A DNA stretch of 64,000 nt from Hypholoma sublateritium FD-334 SS-4 (lineage: Eukaryota > Basidiomycota > Agaricomycetes > Agaricales > Strophariaceae): the NCBI GenBank assembly GCA_000827495.1, contig KN817561.1:186001-250000 (forward strand). The letters run 5' to 3'. Made by a program: the position numbers and the translations under genes. The notes beneath the pieces were generated by a model that was not told the DNA's origin, made no database searches, and saw only the letters and a program-made list of their open reading frames with translations. Below, in pieces: positions 21,944-33,600 of the stretch (position 1 is its first letter; each line of letters starts with the position of its first letter).

Positions 21944-24099
21944 TCACAGTCCCCCCGTCGGCAGCAGCCAGCCTTTTGCTACGGTTCTGTCGACGGCGAG
22001 ACCAACGAGAAGTTTTGTGAGTGCTGATATCATGATTAACGGTGGCTCCAAGATGTGCGAGAAGAGAAGGGCCAGCAACAGAAGGAGGGCGGTATCGATC
22101 CGAGTATGGGTGTATAGGGGATTGATTGTACGTGAGGGTGTTACCATCCCAGAAATGTCGTGAACAGCTCCATACGCTCTAGACGATGAGCAAAGATTAT
22201 GCGCGGGACTGGTAAGCCCCAGATTGCAGGATAGGCGTGGTAATTCTTGGGCATCTCCGGGTCCTCTTCAAAGAACAAGTAGTGGCGGCGTCTATGGTCG
22301 CAGAAACGAGCCTCTGCGCAGTCAACTTCTCGTTTTTCACTCATTCGCCCAAACAAGGGGTACAGTGGTCGTCCATCGTAGTTTGCATCCAATACGTCCA
22401 GATTCCCGACTGGGCTTCCTCGACCCCAGGGGGTAGCAGCTCACCAGTGGCACTATCGAGAGAGCCCGCGTAGGCCTCCTTGTTAGCCTTACGTTTGGAA
22501 TGGGCCGCCTGAGCAGCAGGAGAAGCGCGAGAGTAACCAGCGTTGAGGTAGTTAGGGACAGTAGTAGCAATCCCCACGTCACGATCCGTCTCCACCAGGC
22601 GATTTTCTGAATGCGTAGCCGCCCTATCGTAAGGATTGCAAGATCGATGCAATCTAGCCACTGGGGAATGTTCGACGAAGTCATTGAGGGAGCGTTCGCC
22701 GGCGGCGCGACGATGATCCGCGTGGCTGGAGACTTTGCTGATGATGAAGCAAGGAACTTCATGTCCGATCAGCTTCAGACCTTCCGCTTCTATGGAGCCA
22801 TTGTGCCATACGACCATTAATTCTTCCTTCGCTCGGTTCACTTCAGTATCCGCTGGCGATTGGGGATGATTGTGATCGTCTAAGAGCGCCGTCGCCATTC
22901 TATTCCATGCTTCCTGCTCCTTTAAGCTGCGCTGGGCCACCGTTAAACAATCAACCGCTAGTCCGTACGTTAAAAAGGTATCTAGTTGGGCGAGAGCTTG
23001 ATTGTTCGCTCGAGGTCAGGTGGTCCAGAGGATAGGATGGAGGCGGCTGATCTCGGTGAGGCTGTCCGTTGCGGCATTGATTTCGAGGACACGCTCGTGT
23101 AGTTGATTCCGATAGGCGTTGTCAAAGTACCCCTCCTTGGACCGAGAGTCGTGAGAAGATATCCACACAACCGGCGCTGCGCTGAACTCGAGGAGAGGCG
23201 GGTCGGAACTGTTCCTGATGTAGCCGAGCCACGGTGCAGAAGGAGAGAATAGCTGAGGGGAGACAGTAGCGCAGAATCGCCCCAAATGCCCATCAATCCT
23301 ACTCAAGCTGTCCACTCCAATAATATGGCCAGGATGCTTCATGCCGGGGTAGAACGGCCTTTGCTTGGAGTTAGGGGACCACAATTCGAGAGTTCGGCGC
23401 GAGTGGAGGACGAAAAGCAAAGACACGACCGTGAACGGAGGGAGGTGGAAGAACATGGCAGCGGGCAAGGCCGGGGACGCCAGGTGGCCAAAAAGTATCG
23501 AGGGCCCGTCGTGAAGACACATTCTTTATGCGAGATATTCATGATTGTTCTCCAACGCCGGGTTGGCGACAGCTAGATATTCCACCGAACGCCCTCTATC
23601 GCAAGTATCCGGCGCCTCACGCGGGGCAGCCAGACAACACGAGATGTTGGAGAGGAAAATAGCGGAGCAAGTTGAATCGACGCGTCGTCGGATGGCTTGA
23701 GAGTCGAGATGTAAGCAATAAGGTTCAAGTTCAGCTTGATTTACGTACACTAAGAATGATAATAGTGTTCAAGAGGCGGAAAAGCGGTGAAAGAATAAAA
23801 ACAAAATAAAGGTTAGCTAGAGTAATGGCTAAAGCAGAGGAGGTAGAGCAACCCGAGCAGACCGCTGTCGTGGACGGACAGGCGACTAAAGCAAGTTGTG
23901 CATGCGTTGCGCTTGACTTCCGGAGCGTTTCGCAAGTCGTGGTCCGAGATCCAGGAGTCGACCGCAGGTCCGTATCCAGTCCAACGGTCGCAGTACTGTC
24001 GGATGTTGCCCCTAGAATATCCTCGACTTCATACTCAGGGGAGCCGAGGAAGTCTCGAGTGGGGCGTAGGAGAACGCGCTCGCTGAACGGGCTGATCAA
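21944..24099 (-). CDS. Membrane-protein-like locus with discontinuous frames
   Basis: The minus strand has natural-looking coding segments that I could not join into one clean model. Near 23800: LANLYFVFILSPLFRLLNTIIIL (membrane helix). At 23460-23030: FHLPPFTVVSLLFVLHSRRTLELW, then GMKHPGHIIGVDSLSRIDGHLGRF and SRSKEGYFDNAYRNQLHERV. At 22940-22750: EQEAWNRMATALLDDHNHP, then VCFIISKVS-like sequence. At 22400-22141: EEDPEMPKNYHAYPAIWGLP; and at 22100-21950: TALLLLLALLFSHILEP. Order and hydrophobicity suggest one protein with at least three membrane helices. Between segments the frame changes without an obvious intron at two or more places (about 22390 and 22140), so it may be a recent pseudogene or contain base-call errors. 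Family not recognised. Confidence 0.4.
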
Positions 24100-24550
24100 T
24101 ACCCGATTTCCTACGTGAATTAGATCCCTCGGACAGCGTCCTTTGTTTACGCTTGCGCTTGTTTCTCTTGAGCGAGGGCTACGGAATCGCGGCCCTAAGC
24201 TCGCGAACTTAAGAATACAGCGCGACGATCTGCAATTGTTGTTGTACGATCCTTCTCTTTTTTTCCATCTGCCGCTGCTGTACGTTTCGTCGCCGTGCTT
24301 GAGCTGGAGCGCATCGTACTCCGAACGGAGATTCCGGTTCTCTTCCTAAAGGCGTCCTGTTGCAATTGAAGCACTATCGAGAGACGTCAACGACGAGCAT
24401 GGACATATTCAGCAGTAGAACCGCACCTTCAAAAAAGATCTACCAAATCTTTCCTTGATTCCTCGGGTAGATGCTAATTCTCTCGTTCTTCGGCGATGGT
24501 AAGCAGTGCTTCAGCCTCTTCTTTCAGGCGCTTGATCCGAACGCGAATCT

Positions 24551-25708
24551 TTACCGCAGTAGTCTTGCCCATCTCAGGCTCATCAAATACCACTCTCGCC
24601 ACTCCCCAAAAACTCTAGCGTTACGCTGGATTATGCAAAAGGCCTCTGCTCGGTTCAAAATTCTCCGCATCTGCCTTCGCGTCGTCCACATACGTGACAC
24701 TGCCTGTAGCCTGGAGAAAATGTGAAGCAAAAGTACATCCCTATGCTTCTCGAGTTCTGTAAGTGCACCGGCCTTGAAGAGGATGTTTGTCCCGAGTTTG
24801 CGGTCGTCAAGTTGCAAAGTGATGCCCAAGCGGCGACAGCCTTCGCGTCCGTCCAGGTATCCCATCGGTAGCACCCCAGGTAGTAGGATCTCATATCGCT
24901 GGTGGAATTCAACAAATGGCAGCCGATTAGGACAGCTAAGAAGCGCTATCCTGATACCCTCCAAGACACCACTGAAACGCAGCTGATCCAGCACCAGCGG
25001 AGCGTCCATCCGTTCAGGCTTTTTCAAGCTGTTCAGCACGATGCAGCGCACGAAATGGGGCTGTGTGGACCTTAGTCCCCACCAAGGGACCACGAACGCA
25101 GCTTTCGGAGTTGGGGCGGAGGAGGATTTGTCTTCCGCTAGTTTGGCGAGATAGTAGACCGTGAATACTCGGGCCCACATCGTCAGCCTACGGTTCGCGT
25201 TTTTGTACACTGCGTGGTCCCTGACGAGGATGACCCGTTCGCCTTCGATGAATGGCTGAAATTTGGCCAATGCTTCCTTGCTGCCTAACGCCCCACGTTC
25301 CATTGCGCTATACCACCTTTCCGCCGGCTTGAGGGATCGGCTACAATAGGCTCTGACGCGTTGTAAATGCGCCTCCGTCTTGTCGAAAGAAGAACCCATG
25401 CAAAGTGAGATTTTACGATTTCTCGCAGTAGGATGGCGACAAGAGGGGGATAGGGGCACCGTGATTCCGCGAGAAGCGTAGGCATCAGGTTCAAAGCTGA
25501 CGACAGTGTCATCCGTAGCGTCCAAGTAGAAAGAGCTGACTCGGACTGTCTGTATAGCCGGCCCCAGCCCCGGGTCAACCGTGACGCGTGACGTCCAATT
25601 CGACGATGCCCCCGCGCCGAAGACATTACATTTAGCAGCGATAAGTGCACCCTTTGGACTCCATTTTTTCTTAATTTTGGCAAGCATTATCTGCGCCGTG
25701 TTCTCCAC
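24551..25708 (-). pseudogene. Chimeric ORF: unknown N-terminus + retroelement RNase H + myosin-II motor end and IQ region
   Basis: A single 385-codon intronless frame. Residues ~1-120 are coding-like but unrecognised (DPGLGPAIQTVRV, FEPDAYASRGITVPLSP). Residues ~124-188 match the RNase H domain of Ty3/gypsy elements (LKPAERWYSAMERGALG, KFQPFIEGERVILVRDH, NANRRL). The usual Glu of the EREALG block is Gly, and about seven residues after the DHA are missing, so it cannot be active. Residues ~217-372 match the end of a class II myosin motor and its IQ helix (HFVRCIVLN, VLDQLRFSGVLEGIRI, FVEFHQRYEIL, LFKAG, RQMRRILNRAEA). Coiled-coil-like sequence continues in another frame downstream (24475-24550). 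A functional myosin lacks such an insertion, so this is best read as a rearranged pseudogene. Confidence 0.7.
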
Positions 25709-25875
25709 CGGTCCTTCGTTTTTGAATTTTAAGAATCAGTATGAATTAGAGAAATATAATATCATTTTCTGACTCCGTAATATTATCAACAACCCGCCAT
25801 GAAGAATCTCAAGCGATGGGTAATCCTGCGATGATCTTGGCAGGGATGCCTCGGGTTAATCAAGACTGGCCGTTC

Positions 25876-25896
25876 AGGTTAGGGTAACCCTAACCT
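25876..25896. repeat. Telomere-like palindrome (head-to-head TTAGGG)
   Basis: The arms AGGTTAGGGT and ACCCTAACCT flank a single A. Each arm contains one fungal telomere unit, TTAGGG or CCCTAA. Upstream is the myosin chimera; downstream is the transposon. Confidence 0.7.
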
Positions 25897-25932
25897 TGAC
25901 CCCATATTCACACATGACGTACAATTTCAATT

Positions 25933-25965
25933 AGGTGCCGAGCGCGCAGCGCTTGCTCGGCACCT
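25933..25965. repeat. Perfect 11 bp inverted repeat, possible element end
   Basis: The arms AGGTGCCGAGC and GCTCGGCACCT flank an 11 nt GC-rich loop. It lies 235 bp beyond the transposase stop codon and could be a terminal or subterminal hairpin of the Plavaka element; this is inference from position. Confidence 0.55.
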
Positions 25966-26155
25966 GGAATTTAATAGAAATCAAGCCCTCATAGCTGAGT
26001 CTAGCCTGAGAATTAGAACACTAGCACTTGCCGCTGGTAAGTATGCCAAAATCAGTGCAAATTTGTGATGTGGGGCCTCCATCACAGTAGTACAACGGTA
26101 GTCAAACGGTAGTGAGTATCAGAGTAACTTAGAAGTTAACTGTTAGATCATGATG

Positions 26156-26174
26156 ACACTGGCACTGCCAGTGT
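26156..26174. repeat. Hairpin just downstream of the transposase stop
   Basis: The arms ACACTGGCA and TGCCAGTGT flank a single C, 26 bp past the stop codon of the transposase. Role unknown; it may be 3' UTR structure or a transposon subterminal repeat. Confidence 0.5.
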
Positions 26175-26199
26175 TATAGACCTAGGATAATAAAGGTTT

Positions 26200-29100
26200 T
26201 TAATCTGAGTAATATGTGTCATACAGTTCATCTGAATCGTCTTCATTGTAATCAAAATGGCACCTGTCTGAGTCATCACCTGAAGCTGAGCCTGACTCTT
26301 CACCTTCTTCACTATTGTAAACCCTATCTTCATCCTCTGGCTCAGAGCCATATGCCTGAGATGCGCCTGGGTCATCGTGTTCATCATCCACGTAAATTCC
26401 AGCAGCAGCCTCCGCAGACTCGGGGTGATCAGACTCTGGAGGCTCCTCTTCATCAACTTCAGCACCAGCTGTAGTAGAGTGATCAGACTCCAGTAGCTCA
26501 GCCTCTTCCTCGGCTTCAGAATCTTCAATGGATTGAGACTGTGCCAAGTTTTCTTGAGAAGGATTTTTTGGACCATGAGAATATGTATGGCCAATACCCA
26601 GGCCCCAATGATATCGCATGACCATATCACGGTCTGCAAACCTCAAGTAATCTAAGTAGATGAGGATGAATGAAGGATGAAAAATCACATACCTATTTAC
26701 ATAGTAGCCATTCCAGTCATCTTCATCCCCTGACATCTTTGAAAGACCAATTCCATCTGAGTGACTTTTCCCAACAGAAAACATTGGAATCAGATGACAG
26801 CTTCTAAGAACAAGAGCAGGGTCCACAAAGCTGAATGAGCCTCTGTTTGCCATTGGTGGAAAGGAAAGGCAATCCATGCGTAAAGAGGACTGCCTATGAG
26901 GGCGACATCTACTACCTTCAGCTGGTGTAACAATGAGCTGAAGCCAACGGACGTGCAGGAAATCAAAACGCATGGCCTCATACCCCTTCATACCTGGGCC
27001 AGTGTAAACCACATTGACATGGTATATCCCAATTACACGTCCATAGAGGAAAGGATGGGTGGTTGTTGCATCAATGCAATTTTCTTCCTTGGATGCAAGA
27101 TCAGAGAGCAACATGATGTTGCAATGCGATGTTCTTGGGTTTATGATATCCTCTGACCGCCGAACATCATAAGTTGTGTGATAGAAACGTGCTAATTTAT
27201 GCTGATAGACGCGGCTGTCCTTTACAATCACAGTTGTTTGGGCCATTGGTGAAATATTTGTACCACCAGTATCAAGGGTTTTGGCATCAACTTGAATCCT
27301 TGTGTGAATTCGAGGTAAGAGATGTTCCTTCAGATTGTGCATAAAATCCTATAGTCAATATTCAGTATCAACTGTATCATGTATGCCATCACAGTATAAT
27401 GAGGCTAAGGAAATAACTCAGCACACCTTAGCAGCAGGGTCATAGCGCCTCTCTCCAGCAAAGACCTGAAGGTTGAGAGGATGATTTTGGGTTTTCCCAA
27501 TATGATATTCAGAAGCCCAGGACTCTGGTCCATTCTCGTGCATTAGCACCTCCTGAATCCCATTACTGCTGTTTATTTTTTGGCGAATTTTCCTTATACG
27601 GGCTTGACGACGCTCAATATTGCCCATTTGTTTTTCAAAATCTTTGCGGTTTGTTCTCAGATAGCGTGATTTTGGAGAGCGATGCTCAAGTTCAATCTAG
27701 TTTGATTTGTGTATAAATCAGATAAAAGGAGAGCAGAAATGAGCAGGTTTTGATTTACCAATTCAGTTGAGTAAGAATCCACAGTTCCATTTCGCCTAAT
27801 GGATTCGACATAGTCACCCAGTGAATGATCCTTGTATGTGTTGAGATTGAGCATCTTGCGCAGTCTGCCTGTGGCCTTCCTTGGTTCTGGAGCCATTTCA
27901 TCTGGGTTTGAAGTAGGTGCATCTTCAACTGCAGAGGCTGTGCTTACTGTGGTGGTTGATTTAGAGTTTGACTTATTGGTTGAAATCTTGTTTGCTGTTT
28001 TTCGTATCCGAGCAGTCATTTCACGCTTCAGCTCTCGTGTGTCATATGCTGCACAGGTGGTCTTCTGAAAATCTCTTAATACCTCCCCAAGGCAGTCTGT
28101 GGCTTCTTCCAAAATAGCAAGTGATAGATCTGTATGCTGTCGTAGTTTAGCAAGAGCATGCCAATTGGAAAGTGCAAAAAGCACATCCATTAGTTTGCAG
28201 TTATCCAATTTGGTTGGCAAAAGACCATCAAAAGCTGGTATGGAGCACTAATGCACATCAGTCATATGAACAACAAAAGAAAGGGAACCCATTACCTGAA
28301 GAAGATTTTCATAATCTCGTGCTCCCAATTTTTTCAATTCAGAAACATTGTTTGAAAATCTCCGAATAGAGTCACGACCAAAGGTAGGCATCTTGCGATA
28401 TCTTTGAATGGGTCATGGTTAAAATAGGGGTAAATTGACAACAAAAGTAACTTGTTTACCTTCGATTTAGCTCGTCTATGGCCCCTGGTACACACTCTAA
28501 AATTCGGAGTAGATGGATAAACACCTTCTTCCAGACCCCAAGCTCAAATTCATGCATGAAATCCACCAGAAAAATTGAGAAAAAGTTGAATCCAAAGCGA
28601 GAAAGTCTTTCTGAGAATGCATTCTTCAAATTCACTGTTAATTTACATATGCATTGAATAAAGATGAAGGACAAACTTCAGTTGGTACTAGAGATTTTGG
28701 TTGAAGGATGCGTTGAATAAATATGCTATCAACTGTGCGGTTATCCTGGTAAATGATCTTGCGAGCACTTGATATATTGACCCGATGGTGTAGATTGTCC
28801 ACTCTTGCAAGACTTATTCGCTGCCTTTTATCCCGCTTGGTTCCTAGCCAATGAGCATGCTTCTTTGGAATCAGACACCGAGGGCATGGGCAATCACCCA
28901 TGTTTCGAATAGTGGAAAGAAGAACTCTGACATGTTTTTTCAGCAACTGGTATATTGGATAAAGCCATGGCAATACGCACTTTTCAGGGTAATCAGCTGA
29001 ATAAGCAAATATTCTGAGGTAAAATCGCCGTTTTATACCATCACAGCATTCTATGACAATGCCATGTTTATATGCTTCCAAAAAATCATCTCCCAGAAGT

Positions 29101-30656
29101 TCTTTCCATTGAGCATGAAAAAACTCTCGGTGGCAATGTGTCATAAAAGCTTCACTGGGACGTTTGCCACCTGAGTGTGATGTTACAAAATCCTTGAACT
29201 CTGGTGGTATCTATTTGAGCATAAAGCCTAAGAATTGCAATCCCACATAGATTTTTTGTGGGAAATCTACCTTTTGAAAATATGCAATATGGTTGCAGAG
29301 GTTACACGTAGGCCTACATCTGCGATACTTTGACTCATTTCCAAAGTACATGTAGCAAGGCCACAAAGCAGCAGTTCCAAACTGCGCGAGATGAGTACTG
29401 TCTGAGCCAAACATGAGGCCAATCAGCACACGTGGCAGAGAGCATCCAGGCTCTCCTGGTGCGCTTTGCAGTTCCTTATGTGCTTCAAGAAATGCAGGAG
29501 ATGTATACAACTCGCCGTGGACCCTAGTTGTCTTTGTCTTTGGCATGTCTCTGCGTCTCCACCGTAGCTCATATGGCTCAAGATGAAAGTGTTGAAAGTC
29601 ATGTTGATTCTGCATCTTTTCTCTCAGGACAGACACAATGTTCCGATGGCGAAAAGGAGGGAATGTGTATTGCTGGAGGCCTGGATTGGATGTTTTTCTG
29701 TGAAAAGGGATGGGTAGGGTTATTGCGGTCTCTGTCCACCCAGCATCTGGTTCATCAAACCATTTCTCCTCAGACTCTATAGTTTCTCCAAGGTGTCTGT
29801 TGAGGGAATGCCAGGGTATATTTTGGAGATCAGCAGGATTGAAACTATCAGCAGACACAATGTCAATCAACTTTAGGAAGCCCTCTTGTGTTTTTTGTAC
29901 ACCATTATTCCAATACCATTCTCCAAGTAGAAAAGCATTTTGGTTTGGATATGGCTTGAATACTGAAGTTGAAATGGTATCAGATTTGCTGGGGTTGGAT
30001 TCCTCTTTTGAAAGCTCCATAATCTGTACTTCCGCATCTGGGTCATGAGTTGGGAATGCTGTTGATAAGTACTTTCAGAAAAGCCCAAAAGCATTGATCG
30101 GAGAGCTTAATATACGCAGTTGATCGTTCACAATATGCATATGTGATGGGGTGATTGGTGGGCGGAAAGGTTCCTCAGGGGGTAAGCTAGCTAGGGCCAC
30201 TGGCAGTTCATTTTGATAACGCTTGGGTGGGCGACGATTTTCCCTTCGCGGGCGTCGCTCTGCCAAGGAAAGAGAGTCCTCATCTCTTGTGTCAATGTCT
30301 ACGGCGTGGACAACCTCCTATATATGTGATATGCATCAGCATGACTGGATTTTTCTATCACAATGGAGCACCAAGAGGGTGGTACGCACTTGAACAGTTG
30401 CGCCTGCTGTTACATTAGTTGACTGGCTAGGTTCGCCCAAAATAAGTTGAGCTGGGATTGTATCAAGACGGGCTTTTTTGTTTCTGTATCTTTCCTTGGC
30501 CGCTCCAAGTGCATTAGCCGTTCTTTTCTTTTGAAGCCGACAGCTACCAATGTGGTTGCTATAGGCATTTGGCCGGTCAAAACTTCGACCGCAGGCTGCA
30601 CAAATTAAGCTTTGAAATGCTTCGGGAGTAAAGCCAATCCCGAGCTCGTCTGACAT
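26200..30656 (-). CDS. Plavaka-type transposase with N-terminal C2H2 finger, ten exons, 1305 aa
   Basis: A DDE-type transposase of the Plavaka group related to KDZ (Kyakuja/Dileera/Zisupton). Exons: 30656-30390, 30317-30116, 30058-29271, 29210-28677, 28623-28460, 28401-28296, 28247-27759, 27696-27427, 27348-26693 and 26641-26200. All are GT-AG; the 3918 nt sum is in frame. Residues ~18-40 form a C2H2 finger (CAACGRSFDRPNAYSNHIGSC). Family landmarks follow: NAFLLGEWYW, GSDSTHLAQFG, WPCYMYFGN, a CPCPRC pair, AFSERLSRFGFNFF, VDFMHEFELGVWKKVFIHLLRIL, YESIRRNG-type and GYEAMRFDFLHVRW. The tail is a long acidic Glu/Asp/Ser region. A TGA at 30077-30075 lies inside the second intron (30115-30059), not in the coding frame. 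An intact frame over ten exons suggests recent or current activity. Confidence 0.85.
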
Positions 30657-33600
30657 CTATTACCGAGCCCAACAGAGATCCAGGAGGATATTCAGATGGA
30701 AATGTGCTTAGTTTTGAATTCAGAGAACGGCCTCAAGCTGTGAAGAGGCTTGAAGACCAATGCCAAAGAATTACCTGCCGGGGCCTGAAGCAGAGAAAGT
30801 AGATTCGGTATCGACCTACAGGCGGTCAAAGTAGACTGAGAATAGCGAAATTATCTGCCGAGGGCACCCAAGGCAGATGGGGGATGGAAATTTGAACTGC
30901 TTTGAAGTGGGGTGTTCAAGTTCAAGCTCGGGACACCGAGTATGGCAGCGGATAAGCCGCATGATTATGCGAGCATTTTTCGGTAATTTAAACATCGTGT
31001 GATGGTGCTACGACGCTGAAACACGCCGTCCAATAAGGCTGACGCGGGTCGAACAGGCACGTGATGGCAGGGGGCAAGGAATGATTCTGTTCGTCACAGC
31101 GCGCGTAGCATACGAATAGACTGCGCTACTAACGGAATCTAATCCAATTGAGAGCATCCGGGAATCATGGCCCAATATGGAATTCTCAAATCCTGTATAT
31201 TCTCATCCAATTGACACTCGGCCAGCTCGGGCTGGATCTCACTACAACGCCGCTTCTATTGTTTGCAGAGGCGCGGAATCATGTCGAGCGCGACGGGTGG
31301 CGGGAGGCAGTCAGCGTACGAAATGTGCCCGTAGAGGATGGCCACCACGATGATGTGCGGCGGGATCGGCGAGGTGAAGAAAGCGACGTCCGGGAAGTAA
31401 ATGAGTTGGCTGTGTGCGATCATACCGTTGTGCGCGGTGATGATGGCTTTGGGGAGTTAGTAGGCTGTGTCGGGAAGTAGGGATGGTACGCACCATGGAC
31501 GAGCGCCTTGTTCTTCTGGGCATAGGACCCTTGGAACTGAGGAGAGGCGCAGCATGAGGATGTACGCAGTGCCGGCGTTAAGCAAAATCAGGCCTCTTCT
31601 TCAGTGATTTCAGCGACAAGCTTCGGCCGCTTATCGAGCGAGCAGTTCTGCGTGCCCGTACAGTAGTTGCGATACTTTTCAGCTAGAAAACCAAAATTCT
31701 GCGTAGTGTGTGGATAGGCTGAGCCGGAGAAGTGAGAGCAGATGTATTTCAAAGCGGAAGGAACGCACGACAAATGACGTCTGGCGGCAACGCGGCGCAA
31801 GGCCGACGAGTACGCGTTTCTATGGTTCGGCTGCCGCATTGCCATCGCGGTAAGGTTGGTCTGAGGAGGAGCAGCTGTGTTTATTAAACGCTATTAGTAT
31901 CATAGTAGATACGACATGGTACGCTACTGGAATGACCAGTCACTACACTGGCATTCCTCACAGCCAGACCAAGCAGCGCGTAACGCGCCTCTCCTCCGGC
32001 GTTAGCACCCATTATCTTGTCGCCATTCATCCGCTTCCGCAAGAAAGAACGGTGAATTCGCAACGGAGGGTCCAAACGCGGCGCCGAAGTGCATGAACGC
32101 AGCAAAGTCAGATTGATCTCGGCGACCTGCGAGCGGCTATTAAAGCGCAGTTCTAGGGCGAGCGTGACAGTCGACGGGGAGCCGAGTGTGGGCGAGAGCA
32201 CAGTCGGGGGCGGGGAACTTTACAGCGATGTGACGATCTGGGCACGCTTGGATGGGGAGACGGCGGGAGGAAGAGGGCGTGGGCGTCTGCTGAGACGGCC
32301 AGGGTGGCTTTAATTTTAAAGTGTAGAGGGAGCGCGGAGACTCGAGGCGGATGTCAGCAGAATTTCGGGCCAAAAAGGACATGCACTGCATTGAGCATTG
32401 TCGGCGAGTACACCGCCGTCGTGGACGATGGCAAATGCAGCGAGTTTTAGGCCCGCATGGGCGAAGGCAGACTTGCGGGCGGCATACGGATGAGCGAGCT
32501 AGATGGGAAAAGATGACAAAATCACAGCCTGCATGTGAGTGTCCGTGCTGACGCACCTTCACGATCTGCAGCGACGGGGGAAACGGTGCTAGGGTACTCA
32601 GCCCGTATCGACGACTGCCAGGGCCAATACTCGGCGCCAACGTATGGCAATGAAAGCTACCTTGGCGTCCTCGGAGATACCGAGGTAGATATTGACGCAC
32701 GGGCGTAGACCTCAAGACTAACAGGCGCCAAATGCGCGGGCCGTTCTCCATAGCGCTGTGACTTTATGACGTCCTGGTTTTGACCAAGAATAGGAGGAGG
32801 ATTGACGAGGATGTTAGAAAGACCAAGTTGTTTCTCGAAGAATTTCGAATACAGTCCGTTGGGGTCGGGCATATCGCGGGCAAACGCCAGCTCAAAATGG
32901 ACTCAAAAATAAAACAAATATCTGCAGCAACATACCGGCATAGAGTAGGCCAATTTCAGGCGCTGGAGTTTTGCCCAATATTTTGCCTGCGGGCGCACAG
33001 GATGTTAGGCCATGCGCTAATTATGGAGATATAGCTGACTTACTTGGAGAAAGGGCAATGCCGTCATCGTGATCTGTATATGCATTCGCTTAAATGAGTA
33101 CACCATTTTTGAAACAAACAAAAAATAGAAAGTACTCGCCGCCGTGGTCCTAATTTTGACGTGGTCGATGTGGATTTGATTTTCCGGAAAAGACGGCCCA
33201 ACCAGCGGGTTAGATTGAGTAGGAGGATAGGATTAGAATATATTGATCCTCCACCCAAATCCATATATGGATATCCAACCTTACTGCGATCCATTCCTGA
33301 GCGATGGAGACACCATCGCTCATAGATGGTTCTTCTATGCGCTCGCCGTACGCTCGTGCGCAGCGCCGCCGCGTCGCTCAGCCAGCTCGAGCTTGTCATG
33401 TATGATGCGATGGGGCGTGCGGGCTGGGAATCGGCAGCTACCCGCGCAGCCGCACGAATTCTTATGGCATGGCGCACCTCAAAGATGGCGGTAAGCTATC
33501 GGTGGCGGCGGCAACGAACATGCAGAACCGCGGTGGCGGCGGCGCGAGCAACGAGGTTGCGCAGAATCTGTGGGGACGGCGTTAATAGAGAGCGGAGGAG

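Larger units (their letters stand above)
25933..30940 (-). mobile_element. Plavaka-type (KDZ-related) DNA transposon, ends unresolved
   Basis: The transposase gene defines the element. Candidate left end: the AGGTGCCGAGC palindrome at 25933. A similar but imperfect motif (GCTCGGGACACCGAG) is at 30926-30940 on the right. The two are only loosely inverted relative to each other and I found no convincing target-site duplication, so the boundaries are provisional. Confidence 0.35.

Noticed and set aside
25860..25970. Chromosome end or internal telomere at the TTAGGG palindrome
   Set aside because: Only one unit per side is present and coding sequence continues on both sides, so it is not a telomere tract.
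30075..30077. Premature TGA in the transposase frame
   Set aside because: A GT-AG intron (30115-30059, 57 nt) removes it and keeps frame, so it is not a mutation.
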